This document shows, in pieces, positions 8,934 to 16,563 of a DNA stretch of 64,000 bases. Made by a program: the position numbers and the translations under genes. This stretch comes from a virus: positions 16,257 to 80,256 of IMG/VR virus record IMGVR_UViG_3300043411_000704; one strand, given 5' to 3'. A model generated the notes under the pieces. That model worked only from the letters and a program-made list of their open reading frames with translations. It made no database searches and was not told where the DNA came from. Each line of letters opens with the position of its first letter. The stretch's first letter is position 1.

Positions 8934-9487
8934 TTGCTAGCTAATTTGTAAATGTATTTCATTTTAGTTTCGTCACCAAAATATTGTTCCAATTCTTCAC
9001 CATTTTTGACCAAAATTTGTGTATTACTTGGATCAGTTTCGTCTAATACATATACTTGTAGTTTAGAATCATCTGCAAACGATTTCCATAACAAAAACCC
9101 TTTTGGGGTGTGAATACTATCAGATTTGACGTATTCAAAATTATCCAACAAGAATTCAGTATATATCTTATACATTATAGAACCTATTTGTCCCGAATTC
9201 CAAATATACATTATAGTAACACCACCATCATCTTGGACCTCTAATTCAATATATCCAATGACCAAGGAATTATCCTGAACTAGGTAAAATTCTATATAAG
9301 AATCAAACTGAAACATTTGCACATTAATGGTGTTACCATTAATGTGCAAATCCTCTACTGGCTGCAAATTGTCGTGATGTTTATGCCATTTATTCTGGAA
9401 GTCAGATGCATTAACTTTGATTGGTCGCGCCCTTGTTGACATCTCCATTAATATCTTTTTAATCAGTTTATCAAATTTTTCGGTCAT
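8930..9487 (-). CDS. GNAT-like protein with MTxKFDxL leader
   Basis: A 185-aa protein beginning TEKFDKLIKKILMEM, one of six window proteins that share this leader. The leader is followed by an L-M-E/M site compatible with a T4-type prohead protease (L/I-x-E). The rest resembles an acetyltransferase-like fold: an acidic strand, GGVTIMYIWNSGQIG in the acyl-CoA loop position, then SDSIHTPKGFLLWKSF, the S-D/T/L-W pattern common in phage GNAT-like proteins. A divergent paralogue is at 63300-63836. It overlaps the gp55-like gene by 1 nt (TAATG). Confidence 0.6.
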   Translation of the reverse strand: MTEKFDKLIKKILMEMSTRARPIKVNASDFQNKWHKHHDNLQPVEDLHINGNTINVQMFQFDSYIEFYLVQDNSLVIGYIELEVQDDGGVTIMYIWNSGQIGSIMYKIYTEFLLDNFEYVKSDSIHTPKGFLLWKSFADDSKLQVYVLDETDPSNTQILVKNGEELEQYFGDETKMKYIYKLASK

Positions 9488-10497
9488 TATTCAGCCACTT
9501 CCTCCACAGTGTTTTCACCATCATCGTCATATACAATTCGTTGTCTACGAACGTTTCTCCATGCTTCAGACGAGTGCATATTTTCGTAAACATCCTCTTG
9601 ATAGGCTTGTAAAGTCGCATGATCTTGTTTTTCTTTTTTGATTCGATTAATAAAACAGTGCCATACAATCTGAGAATAAAACCCGAACGGATTTGATTTA
9701 TATGTTATGTATTTTCTAGGATTTGTATTACCAGACAGAATCAGTGCAAGTGCAACATGTGCATTATTCAACACTTTTTGATATAAATGAACCACCGTTC
9801 CTTCATGTAATTCCTTCAATTTCAGATTATTATCATCGTGCATTATACGAGTATCTGAATTTACGACATAAACCGAATCTACACCATTAACATTCAATGT
9901 TATCAGATTTTTCTTTTTAGTGTCCACAATTATAGCCCGAACCGGTGATATGATTTCTACTTCATCAGAGTCTTCCATGTGCCTAGATGAAATGTCGGGT
10001 TTTTTCTTTTTAGTCGTCCAGAAAAATATAGACTTTCCTACGTTTCTAATAATATCATCTTTATCAATAATTATCTTTGACAATTCATCAATATCATCAT
10101 ACACTTCATTACATTTATAATGTTTGAATGCCCTATCTGCAACTGCCTTGAATACTTTAACCTTTGCATCACCAATCATGTCTACCATCCAATTTGAATG
10201 TTGAACATAGTTACTAAAATTAGGTCGATGCGACATATTAGTCACAATATCATCTATCATTCGTGCAAGTTCTAGTGGAATACCCATCTGTGGGTTCGCA
10301 TCAGATTTTTCATAGTAATCCTTCAGTGCAACCCACATTTTTTCTTTATTGACGTATTCTTCTAAAATACGTTCTTTCTTTTCCAGCTTCTTTAGTCTCC
10401 TACGTTCTTTTGCATCTAATTCCAATTCAGAAAAATCAGGAATTTCTTCCTCAACATTAATTATTTCATCCAATTCATCTTCTTCAAGGTTTATCAT
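9487..10497 (-). CDS. 55: gp55-like sigma factor for late transcription, with a large insertion
   Basis: 336 aa, compared with about 185 in T4 gp55. An acidic N-terminus is followed by a basic helix, then the conserved core: ALKDYYEKSDA, GIPLELARMID, RPNFSNYVQHSNWMVDMIGDA (split across about residues 57-111), and later NPFGFYSQIVWHCFINRIKKEK (269-290). The latter corresponds to the T4 segment with NPHAYITQ and FVQRIKKERK. These form sigma regions 2.x that bind core polymerase and read the late promoter TAAATA. Residues about 129-267 are inserted between the two halves. They include an alternating-strand segment (EIISPVRAIIV to VVHLYQKV) like a small beta barrel. No T4-style clamp-binding tail is obvious at the C-terminus. 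Confidence 0.85.
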   Translation of the reverse strand: MINLEEDELDEIINVEEEIPDFSELELDAKERRRLKKLEKKERILEEYVNKEKMWVALKDYYEKSDANPQMGIPLELARMIDDIVTNMSHRPNFSNYVQHSNWMVDMIGDAKVKVFKAVADRAFKHYKCNEVYDDIDELSKIIIDKDDIIRNVGKSIFFWTTKKKKPDISSRHMEDSDEVEIISPVRAIIVDTKKKNLITLNVNGVDSVYVVNSDTRIMHDDNNLKLKELHEGTVVHLYQKVLNNAHVALALILSGNTNPRKYITYKSNPFGFYSQIVWHCFINRIKKEKQDHATLQAYQEDVYENMHSSEAWRNVRRQRIVYDDDGENTVEEVAE

Positions 10498-10565
10498 TTT
10501 GTTGTTTTTTTGCTAAATTCAATATCGTCAGTCACATCGTCTAACAATACTCTTAGGTTTTCCAT
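10494..10565 (-). CDS. Possible 23-codon peptide upstream of the gp55-like gene
   Basis: ATG at 10565 encodes MENLRVLLDDVTDDIEFSKK and three further residues, ending in a TGA that overlaps the gp55-like ATG as ATGA. The overlap is the same coupling used by real genes here and would deliver ribosomes to the sigma factor start. The peptide is too short to assign. It may serve mainly as a translational bridge. Confidence 0.4.
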   Translation of the reverse strand: MENLRVLLDDVTDDIEFSKKTTK

Positions 10566-10574
10566 ACTATTGAT

Positions 10575-11045
10575 TCACTGCTTCCATTCATATTCAAAAA
10601 AGCTGAGCGCTAAACTCATTTCAGGAAATTCCTCTACTGTTACTGCACACCAACTACCAGCAGGTGATATTGTTTTGATGGTATATTCTTTTCCTACTTC
10701 TAAATTTTCTTCCGCATTTTTAATGATATTAGTGAACCAAAAAGTATGTGTTCCTTTATATCTAATTATAGTTCCTGGGAGTGGCCAAAAAATACCAGCC
10801 TCTCCGTAAAATTCTTCATATGGATTATCATAACCCAGTGGTTTAGGAATCTGGACATAATCATGCTGGTCTAAATTTAGAACCGTATAAATTTCATGTT
10901 CATTCTCGCCTTCCCATTTTATATTTTTTTCACCATCATTTTGATCATAAATGACATGACCTAATAATCCAGTTGATTTACATCGAACCACGTTTGCCTC
11001 TATACGTCGTATGATTTGCCCGTCTTCTGTTTTAATAATCTTCAT
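10575..11045 (-). CDS. Hypothetical protein
   Basis: A 156-aa protein. ATG 11045, 1 nt after the upstream TAG, is preferred over the in-frame ATG at 11072 inside the upstream gene. The C-terminal half has GTIIRYKGTHTFWFT and GKEYTIKTISPAGSWCAVTV, a compact beta-rich domain resembling a small SH3-like or OB-like fold. It ends EYEWKQ; the upstream gene ends QYEWKATNQ, and the DNA around both junctions is similar. Role unknown. Confidence 0.6.
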   Translation of the reverse strand: MKIIKTEDGQIIRRIEANVVRCKSTGLLGHVIYDQNDGEKNIKWEGENEHEIYTVLNLDQHDYVQIPKPLGYDNPYEEFYGEAGIFWPLPGTIIRYKGTHTFWFTNIIKNAEENLEVGKEYTIKTISPAGSWCAVTVEEFPEMSLALSFFEYEWKQ

Positions 11046-11046
11046 A

Positions 11047-12093
11047 CTATTGATTTGTGGCCTTCCATTCATATTGCGTCTCAGATTTAGGTCCGTTCAT
11101 TTCAGTCAGTCCATAAGAACGAGACCACCTATATAACCTTACATAATCCCAAATATTATATTTGTTTCCTGTCAGATCTTCTGGATAATAGTCGGTATAT
11201 ACTTCTCTCACATCTTTCTCTGAAGGTTCCCAATGAAAAACCTTCAATATATCACCACCACGAGTTTTTAAAATATAGATGTATTCTTTATCCCGTTTCC
11301 AACTTTGATGATCCCAACCACACATGATAGCATTGGCCATCCAGCTATGAACCCATTCATGGTCAATATCAGTCTTATACAGATGTTCGAATGTTTTACA
11401 AAATTCTGATGCCCATATAGATGCATCTGTTGTCTGGTGTAGATCAATTTCTACTTTCTTACATGGAACTGCACGTAAATCATCTATCCAAATATTTGAT
11501 TCATCATAAGATTTTTCTATCTTAGCACAATCTTTGAAATATTCAATCATTGGGTCAGACTTTTCTTCGGTCTCTTCAGGAAAAAGATCTCTAGGAAAGA
11601 CCGCATATCCATCAGACCACATGTAATTGTTTTTCTCTCTCACTTTTTTCATCACATAATGAGAATATTTCGATTTTTCTGGTTTATAATGATCAGATAC
11701 AGTGTCAATATCATCCAAAATTTTATACAGTCCATATGATATATCTTTCCACATATTTTTTTGTTCTATAACCCATTTAACAGCATCTACAGTTTTACCT
11801 GCACACACCATTTCTGCATCATCTGCTATCAATATATCTATGTCTGTCATTTTTACTGGATCGTGTAATACGGTGCAATCAATCCCATGAGAACATTCTC
11901 CACTTGGATGTATTAAATTATGGTGCCATCCTTCTCTTGGATCACCAAGTTTATTTTCTTTTACAAATCGGTTCACTAAATCAGCCATCCGTGCGCAATC
12001 AGTAGTATCTACACCGTTTGATTGTGATGATAACCATCCAGCAAATCCGTATAGTGCTTCGCTTGCAATTAATTTATCAATATCGTTCGTCAT
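11047..12093 (-). CDS. Hypothetical protein, 348 aa
   Basis: A soluble protein with an N-terminal helical segment (DKLIASEALYGFAGWL), then a Cys/His-containing stretch (HPSGECSHGIDCTVLH, about residues 61-76) that could bind a metal. Later parts are rich in W and D/E. The middle repeats an acidic-tryptophan pattern (IWIDDLRAVPCKKVEID) suggestive of an alpha/beta domain. It is coupled by ATGA to the uvsW-like gene, so it belongs to the uvsY-uvsW transcription unit. No family is recognised. Confidence 0.6.
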   Translation of the reverse strand: MTNDIDKLIASEALYGFAGWLSSQSNGVDTTDCARMADLVNRFVKENKLGDPREGWHHNLIHPSGECSHGIDCTVLHDPVKMTDIDILIADDAEMVCAGKTVDAVKWVIEQKNMWKDISYGLYKILDDIDTVSDHYKPEKSKYSHYVMKKVREKNNYMWSDGYAVFPRDLFPEETEEKSDPMIEYFKDCAKIEKSYDESNIWIDDLRAVPCKKVEIDLHQTTDASIWASEFCKTFEHLYKTDIDHEWVHSWMANAIMCGWDHQSWKRDKEYIYILKTRGGDILKVFHWEPSEKDVREVYTDYYPEDLTGNKYNIWDYVRLYRWSRSYGLTEMNGPKSETQYEWKATNQ

Positions 12094-13628
12094 AATTTTT
12101 GTTTTATACTTTTATATTCAATCTTTTCCTTAACATATAGTTCGAGACGTTCTTTCAAATGTGCTTTTGCATAGGTAGTATCGTCCGCAATATCAAATAC
12201 GGTTGCCAAATTCTTAGACTCGTGTAATCGCATAGAACGCCCAATAGATTGCATAATTTTAATCCCACTCTTTCCAACCCCTGGGAGGACCAACCAATGA
12301 AGATTATTGATTGAAATACCGGTTGAAAAACATTTTGACATTGCAATACAAATAATTCCAGTCTGGTTTTCCATCTGGTCAATAATCTTTGCACGTTCTT
12401 CGCTCTTAACATCACTCCAAATAAAATAAACTATACGATCTGTCGTTTCAAGAATTTTTTTTAAAATCTCTCCTTGTTCTATATTATCTATCAGAATCAT
12501 ACCATTACCGGTCATTTTAGTGCAAATTTTTCTTATCAACCCGTTTCTTTTTTCACACCGATACAAGAATTTTCGTTCTTCATTATACTTTGCACTTGGC
12601 CTTTTATCTAAAACTTGTGAGATCGTCCCATCCTCATTCTGAACCTCTATAAAGGGCTCTGGAACCTCATCTGTATGTTGACAGTAGATAACTTTAATCG
12701 CCACCTCTGTCACCGTTCCTTGCTGCCGCCCTTCATATGATGACTTCATATACAAAACGGGTCCTATCTTACCCAGAATATTCCAACAGGCTTCTTTATT
12801 TTTTACAGGTAAAGTTGCGGTCAAGCCAAATTTATGTGGTGTAGGAATATTATGTAATATTTTACTGATCTGGTGCTGGTCCTTTGTTACAAATCTTTTT
12901 TTACCATCAGAATCTTCAACCAACACTCTTCTCTTCTTTTCCTTTTCTCCAACCAAATGACATTCATCAATTATCACATAGTCGTATTCTTTTAATACAG
13001 AAACCGTATAATTTATATCCTGCCACATTATATTATGACCAACTACTAATACTGGTTTTGTGAATTCTGGTATATGACCGTCTCCCCACCGTTCAATTAT
13101 TGGTAAATCAAACTTCTGATTAAAATCATTATATAATTGGTTTAGCAACCCTGTGGTTGGGACCATTACCACTATCTTAGCATCTGGTTTGACCGCTAAT
13201 AAAGATCTGGTCATACCCGCAACACAAAGGGACTTACCACCACCGGTAAAGATTAGGCATATACCACGACCATTTTTAAAAAAATGTTGTATTGCTTCTA
13301 TCTGATAATCATAATAGTTATATCCGTTAATGGATAGAATTGGAACATTTTTTAGCGACGGTCTATATACTTTTTTAAACTGGTCAGAAAATGTGATATC
13401 AAATTGTTTGTTTAGTGTCAGTATAAACGAATTTATTTCGTGCCATAACCCAACTTCAAATGCACCTGCTGGTGTAATCACATATTTTCTGATATTGAAA
13501 TTACGTGTTTTATAATTTGGTGTTGGAACCGAAAAATGTTCGCGAATCAACCGAAAAGTCTGTGGATTACTACATTTGAGAATCCCACTTTTATTCAAAT
13601 AATCTATTTCTATTTTTTCTCGGACCAC
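12090..13628 (-). CDS. uvsW: UvsW-like superfamily 2 helicase
   Basis: A 512-aa helicase. The N-terminal 100 residues form a small DNA-binding domain. Motif I is FTGGGKSL (127-134), motif II is IIDECHLVG with a DECH box (219-227), motif III is LTATLP and motif VI is QSIGRSMRL near residue 460. T4 UvsW unwinds branched DNA and R-loops and turns off origin-dependent replication late in infection. The length matches T4 UvsW (503 aa). It lies downstream of uvsY with one YopX gene between, close to the T4 uvsY-uvsW neighbourhood. Confidence 0.9.
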   Translation of the reverse strand: MVREKIEIDYLNKSGILKCSNPQTFRLIREHFSVPTPNYKTRNFNIRKYVITPAGAFEVGLWHEINSFILTLNKQFDITFSDQFKKVYRPSLKNVPILSINGYNYYDYQIEAIQHFFKNGRGICLIFTGGGKSLCVAGMTRSLLAVKPDAKIVVMVPTTGLLNQLYNDFNQKFDLPIIERWGDGHIPEFTKPVLVVGHNIMWQDINYTVSVLKEYDYVIIDECHLVGEKEKKRRVLVEDSDGKKRFVTKDQHQISKILHNIPTPHKFGLTATLPVKNKEACWNILGKIGPVLYMKSSYEGRQQGTVTEVAIKVIYCQHTDEVPEPFIEVQNEDGTISQVLDKRPSAKYNEERKFLYRCEKRNGLIRKICTKMTGNGMILIDNIEQGEILKKILETTDRIVYFIWSDVKSEERAKIIDQMENQTGIICIAMSKCFSTGISINNLHWLVLPGVGKSGIKIMQSIGRSMRLHESKNLATVFDIADDTTYAKAHLKERLELYVKEKIEYKSIKQKL

Positions 13629-14047
13629 TAATTTTTCATATTCAATAACTCAGGATTTTCATTGATATTTCCTATAATTTCCACACCATATTCATCAACT
13701 GCATATCTTTCGTCTAATGCCAAGTCTGATATAGCTTCATTTGACGATAAATACCAACCATAATGAGAATCCCGGCGCTCAAATCCCGTGAAGTATTGAC
13801 CCATACAAACTGGTAGTTTTTGACCATCACAATATTCTACAATATCACCCTCATAAATTTCTTGCCCATTTACGTCTTTTAATCCAGTAAATTGTTCGAC
13901 CACATATTCATTCCCACCACTTCCATTCTGTAGATTATGAAATTTACCATCTAAGTCTAAAACATAATGATGTTTTGACAACGGTGTAATTTTGAGATAA
14001 CGTTTTTCAAGTTTATCCCATACTCTAAATTTTAATTCTCTATTCAT
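13628..14047 (-). CDS. YopX family protein
   Basis: A 139-aa protein with the hallmarks of the phage YopX family: an N-terminal RELKFRVWDKLEKRYL, the central EQFTGLKDVNGQEIYEGDIV and a C-terminal VEIIGNINENPELL. The family has a barrel-like fold and no established function. It overlaps uvsW by 1 nt and uvsY by ATGA. A second, frameshifted copy is at 43261-43655 and shows the same three blocks, which makes this copy the intact one in the window. Confidence 0.85.
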   Translation of the reverse strand: MNRELKFRVWDKLEKRYLKITPLSKHHYVLDLDGKFHNLQNGSGGNEYVVEQFTGLKDVNGQEIYEGDIVEYCDGQKLPVCMGQYFTGFERRDSHYGWYLSSNEAISDLALDERYAVDEYGVEIIGNINENPELLNMKN

Positions 14048-14439
14048 AGTGTTTCTAATTTTATCATCTCAACCAAATTTTTCATAATATATCCCATGTC
14101 TATTAGATTCTTATTATTTGATTCTAAATATGAGATCAAAGTAGTATAATCATGTAGTTCTTTCTCCAATTTCTTATAATTTGGATCGTTCTCAACTTTC
14201 TTAGTGATCTTAACCTTTGATAATTCGACTGGTGAACTACCTATGTGTTGTTCAACAATCTCATTCTTTGCTTTTTCCAGTGCATGATAATTTTTCTCAC
14301 ACTGTCGTAACCTCATCAACCATTTATTTCTAATGTTTGGTAACGAATACATTTTATCCGTCAAATTAGTTATATCTACATGTGTATCAACATCTAATTC
14401 TTTAGAATATTTCTCAAAAAGTTCGTCTGCGGTTTCCAT
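14044..14439 (-). CDS. uvsY: UvsY-like recombination mediator
   Basis: A 131-aa, mostly helical protein with heptad-like segments. KYSKELDVD.HVD, NIRNKWLMRLRQCEKNYHAL and the C-terminal DYTTLISYLES...NLIDMGYIMKN correspond to the layout of T4 UvsY (137 aa), which loads UvsX onto gp32-covered ssDNA. It is first in the uvsY-YopX-uvsW unit and has its own sigma70-like promoter. The assignment rests on length, helical pattern and synteny with uvsW, because UvsY sequences diverge quickly. Confidence 0.75.
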   Translation of the reverse strand: METADELFEKYSKELDVDTHVDITNLTDKMYSLPNIRNKWLMRLRQCEKNYHALEKAKNEIVEQHIGSSPVELSKVKITKKVENDPNYKKLEKELHDYTTLISYLESNNKNLIDMGYIMKNLVEMIKLETL

Positions 14440-14445
14440 CAGATT

Positions 14446-14474
14446 ATTTTAAACTTTATGATCGTCTATTGCAA
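14446..14474 (-). promoter_or_regulatory. Early-type promoter of the uvsY unit
   Basis: On the minus strand TTGCAA (14474-14469), a 17-bp spacer and TAAAAT (14451-14446) end 6 nt before the uvsY ATG. The predicted +1 is the start codon. The -35 hexamer is a palindrome just upstream of the late promoter of the divergent gene at 14488. Confidence 0.65.
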
Positions 14475-14475
14475 G

Positions 14476-14481
14476 TAAATA
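14476..14481 (+). promoter_or_regulatory. Late-type promoter core (TAAATA) for 14488
   Basis: TAAATA followed by 6 nt and the GTG start. Placement matches the other late units, so the mRNA would begin at the GTG. Confidence 0.6.
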
Positions 14482-14487
14482 ATGTAA

Positions 14488-14658
14488 GTGACTGAAAAAT
14501 TCGATAAATTGATTGCCGACCTAATGAAAGAAAACATGATGGCGGTTAATGTTCTTGGGCAAGCGAGTTCAGAACCATATGATATATCTGATGTTAGAAC
14601 GCCAAAGGTAATGGGAATGCGCCGACGTTTGAAAATTAGAAAGAAAAAATCTAAGTAG
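14488..14658 (+). CDS. Small basic protein with MTxKFDxL leader
   Basis: A 56-aa protein translated from GTG. TEKFDKLIADLMKEN is nearly identical to the leader of the GNAT-like protein at 8930-9487. A short linker and a strongly basic tail (MRRRLKIRKKKSK) follow, suggesting nucleic-acid contact. The GTG start is supported twice: by the leader match from residue 2 and by the TAAATA exactly 6 nt upstream. A packaged DNA-binding peptide is a plausible but untested role. Confidence 0.65.
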   Translation: MTEKFDKLIADLMKENMMAVNVLGQASSEPYDISDVRTPKVMGMRRRLKIRKKKSK

Positions 14659-14666
14659 AAATGGAA

Positions 14667-14695
14667 TTGCAATACGACTAGACATGTAGTATAGT
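14667..14695 (+). promoter_or_regulatory. Early-type promoter for 14701
   Basis: TTGCAA (14667-14672), 17-bp spacer, TATAGT (14690-14695), then 5 nt to the GTG start at 14701. The expected +1 falls on the start codon. Confidence 0.65.
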
Positions 14696-14700
14696 TTTGT

Positions 14701-15165
14701 GTGAACTACACATTTATATCATTCGATGATCTTCTAAAATCATGTGAGACAAAGATCATTAATTTCTTATACGATTACCAATTATTAGAAAAATATTCTC
14801 CAGATGTGAAAAAAGTTCTTTTATATTTTCTGATAAAAGAATTTAATGAGAAATTACATGATAGAAAATTACTAATTTATCATACACATACTATTTCTGG
14901 TGATCATGAATTATTAGAAATTTATCCAAAAGAAGAATTGGATAAATTTTTCAATAAACTCTGTTTGAAAATCAAGAAAATCACTAAAAGATTGTTTTTT
15001 ATATCAAAAGACACTAAATTACCAGTAAAAGGTGAGATTCATCTATTGGATGGTTCTATAATTGATGAGATCGTGTTGTTAAACAATGAACAACCAGATT
15101 TAAAACAACTTAAAACATTTTTGTCCAAACATAAATTAGGTGAAATGTTCACTTCAATTCATTAG
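14701..15165 (+). CDS. Hypothetical protein
   Basis: A 154-aa, lysine-rich, mainly helical protein starting at GTG. A single-gene unit: its own early-type promoter abuts the start, and it ends 2 nt from the convergent SprT-like gene. A strand-turn segment (LPVKGEIHLLDGSIIDEIVLL, about 103-123) interrupts the helices. No family is recognised. Early expression as an isolated gene would suit a host-interaction protein, but this is only an inference. Confidence 0.6.
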   Translation: MNYTFISFDDLLKSCETKIINFLYDYQLLEKYSPDVKKVLLYFLIKEFNEKLHDRKLLIYHTHTISGDHELLEIYPKEELDKFFNKLCLKIKKITKRLFFISKDTKLPVKGEIHLLDGSIIDEIVLLNNEQPDLKQLKTFLSKHKLGEMFTSIH

Positions 15166-15167
15166 AT

Positions 15168-15755
15168 TCATTTATGAATATCAAATAATTCTAGTAATTT
15201 ACTATAATCCTTGGTCAGACTTTTCTTTGTTAAATGATTGGCTGGTAAAATGTTTAATATATCTGGATGGGTATAATTTACGGGAAAATCTTTATAGTCT
15301 CGTTTTTTCCATACTTGTAGAAAAGTCATGACATATGCATTGCTAGCTTTAACATATTTTTCAATATCTATGTTCAGCTTATGTTTTTTGACCAATTTAA
15401 CAACTCTACGATCAGCATCTAATTCTAGTGCCTGAATATTAATCAGATGATATTTTGGACAAGTTTTATATTTTTTAGCTAACCAATCATAGAAATAATT
15501 CAATGATTGTATACCTTTTTGCCACAGTTTAGTGTTGGTTTTCCATTGTAAAAAATGACAATATTCGTGTAAAAATATCTCAAAATCCAATTCAGTATCA
15601 AAATAATTAATCATGAATGTAGGTTTAGTAGGTTTTTCTACTGAAAAATAATTTGCAGAATGTTTGCTATTATTTTTTCGTTTATTGAATAAAATAGTGA
15701 CTTCGTGCTGGACCATATCTTTGATCGCCTGTCCTATGAAGTGTTCTTCCGTCAC
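15168..15755 (-). CDS. SprT-like zinc metallopeptidase domain protein
   Basis: A 195-aa protein with the zinc-peptidase motif HEYCH (residues 63-67, HExxH) inside a hydrophobic helix (EIFLHEYCHFLQW) and a downstream ALELDADRRVV helix whose glutamate could be the third ligand. This layout resembles SprT/WSS1-type or gluzincin-like proteases. It starts at GTG, and a TAAATA lies exactly 6 nt upstream, so it appears to be a late gene with leaderless mRNA. Substrate unknown; DNA-protein crosslinks or virion-protein processing are possibilities. Confidence 0.65.
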   Translation of the reverse strand: MTEEHFIGQAIKDMVQHEVTILFNKRKNNSKHSANYFSVEKPTKPTFMINYFDTELDFEIFLHEYCHFLQWKTNTKLWQKGIQSLNYFYDWLAKKYKTCPKYHLINIQALELDADRRVVKLVKKHKLNIDIEKYVKASNAYVMTFLQVWKKRDYKDFPVNYTHPDILNILPANHLTKKSLTKDYSKLLELFDIHK

Positions 15756-15761
15756 GACACA

Positions 15762-15767
15762 TATTTA
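15762..15767 (-). promoter_or_regulatory. Late-type promoter core for the SprT-like gene
   Basis: Minus-strand TAAATA (in GATAAATA), 6 nt from the GTG start at 15755. It overlaps the tail of the hsp20 terminator. Confidence 0.65.
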
Positions 15768-15801
15768 TCAAATAAAAATGCCGGTGGATTAATCCACCGG
15801 C
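15768..15801 (-). terminator. Rho-independent terminator of hsp20
   Basis: A perfect palindrome GCCGGTGGATT/AATCCACCGGC at 15780-15801 lies 20 bp after the hsp20 stop. It is followed on the minus strand by ATTTTTATTT. The strong GC stem is conspicuous in this AT-rich DNA. Confidence 0.8.
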
Positions 15802-15820
15802 ACTACCTTATGTATAAAGG

Positions 15821-16273
15821 CTATTGAACTTCAATCTTTTTGATCACTGGTTCAACCTTTTGTGTCTTGGGAATCGTAATTTTCAACATCCCATCCTCAA
15901 ATTTAGAACTCAGACCATTTTCTTCACCTTTATCAATAATATCCCATTTCCATTTACGGGATTTATGTGAAATACTTTGCTTGAAATACTTCACATCGTC
16001 CCGTTTAGTTGTGCCATTGACTTCGACATTAAGATAACCGTCTTGAACAGTTACTACAATATCCTCTTTCTTATGACCTGCAAGGGGGATATCAATATAA
16101 AATTCTTTATCTGTTTCAGATAAAGAATAATCCATTGGATAATCCACCTTTACGTTCAAGAATCTATCCAGATAGGAATCTGAAAAGAAACTATCAAATA
16201 CTTTATCTAATTCCCCAAAAACCCCAAAACCGGATGTCTTCGGCCAATATGTTGTGTTTATTAGTTTACTCAT
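15821..16273 (-). CDS. hsp20: Small heat shock protein, Hsp20/alpha-crystallin family
   Basis: A 150-aa protein. The N-terminal arm (FGVFGELDKVFDSFF) precedes an alpha-crystallin domain (about residues 45-145) containing YIDIPLAGHKKEDI, DGYLNVEVNG and FEDGMLKITIPK. The typical C-terminal I-x-I anchor is reduced to EPVIKKIEVQ. Hsp20 proteins hold unfolding proteins as large oligomers. Similar genes are known in T4-like cyanophages, where a role in scaffold or virion folding has been suggested. It is the only gene between the inverted repeat at 16294 and the terminator at 15780, so probably a single-gene unit. Confidence 0.9.
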   Translation of the reverse strand: MSKLINTTYWPKTSGFGVFGELDKVFDSFFSDSYLDRFLNVKVDYPMDYSLSETDKEFYIDIPLAGHKKEDIVVTVQDGYLNVEVNGTTKRDDVKYFKQSISHKSRKWKWDIIDKGEENGLSSKFEDGMLKITIPKTQKVEPVIKKIEVQ

Positions 16274-16293
16274 TTTGTGTGTCTGTTTATATC

Positions 16294-16322
16294 AAGTTCT
16301 GGCCATTTCTGCACCAGAACTT
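16294..16322. repeat. Inverted repeat upstream of hsp20
   Basis: AAGTTCTGG (16294-16302) and CCAGAACTT (16314-16322) form a 9-bp perfect stem with an 11-nt loop. It sits just upstream of TATAAA (minus strand, 16291-16286) and downstream of the gene ending at 16341. No U-run follows, so an operator or a 3' hairpin is as likely as a terminator. Confidence 0.5.
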
Positions 16323-16340
16323 AAATCGTTTTATATTTAT

Positions 16341-16562
16341 TCAAAATCCGTCACATGCATCAGTCCAAAATATATCCTTCAACAAATCTTCTAAAACCAT
16401 GAAATTTATAACCTGATCATTTGCAAACACCGGCCATCTAGTTTCTTTATATGCAACATCAGTATTTATAAAATATTTTTCTTTCAACAATTTGGTGATG
16501 TCTGCCAGTGCAGCTTTCGCTTCGTGGTGTGCAAATTCTTGTGATGGTCCCATGCAAGCCAT
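16341..16562 (-). CDS. Small hypothetical protein
   Basis: A 73-aa protein with an N-terminal helix (EFAHHEAKAALADITKLLKE) and an acidic C-terminus. Starts 1 nt after the stop of the P-loop ATPase gene and ends before the hsp20 inverted repeat, so it is the last gene of the 19434-16341 unit. No motif is recognised. Confidence 0.55.
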   Translation of the reverse strand: MACMGPSQEFAHHEAKAALADITKLLKEKYFINTDVAYKETRWPVFANDQVINFMVLEDLLKDIFWTDACDGF

Positions 16563-16563
16563 A

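Noticed and set aside
9871-10287. Intein in the gp55-like gene
   Set aside because: The insert starts near a cysteine and has intein-like size, but the C-terminal end lacks the H-N dipeptide and a following C/S/T in the right place, and no block A or B motif is seen.
12155-12415. 86-aa reading frame within uvsW
   Set aside because: Same strand, other frame, fully inside a well-supported helicase; no separate start signal.
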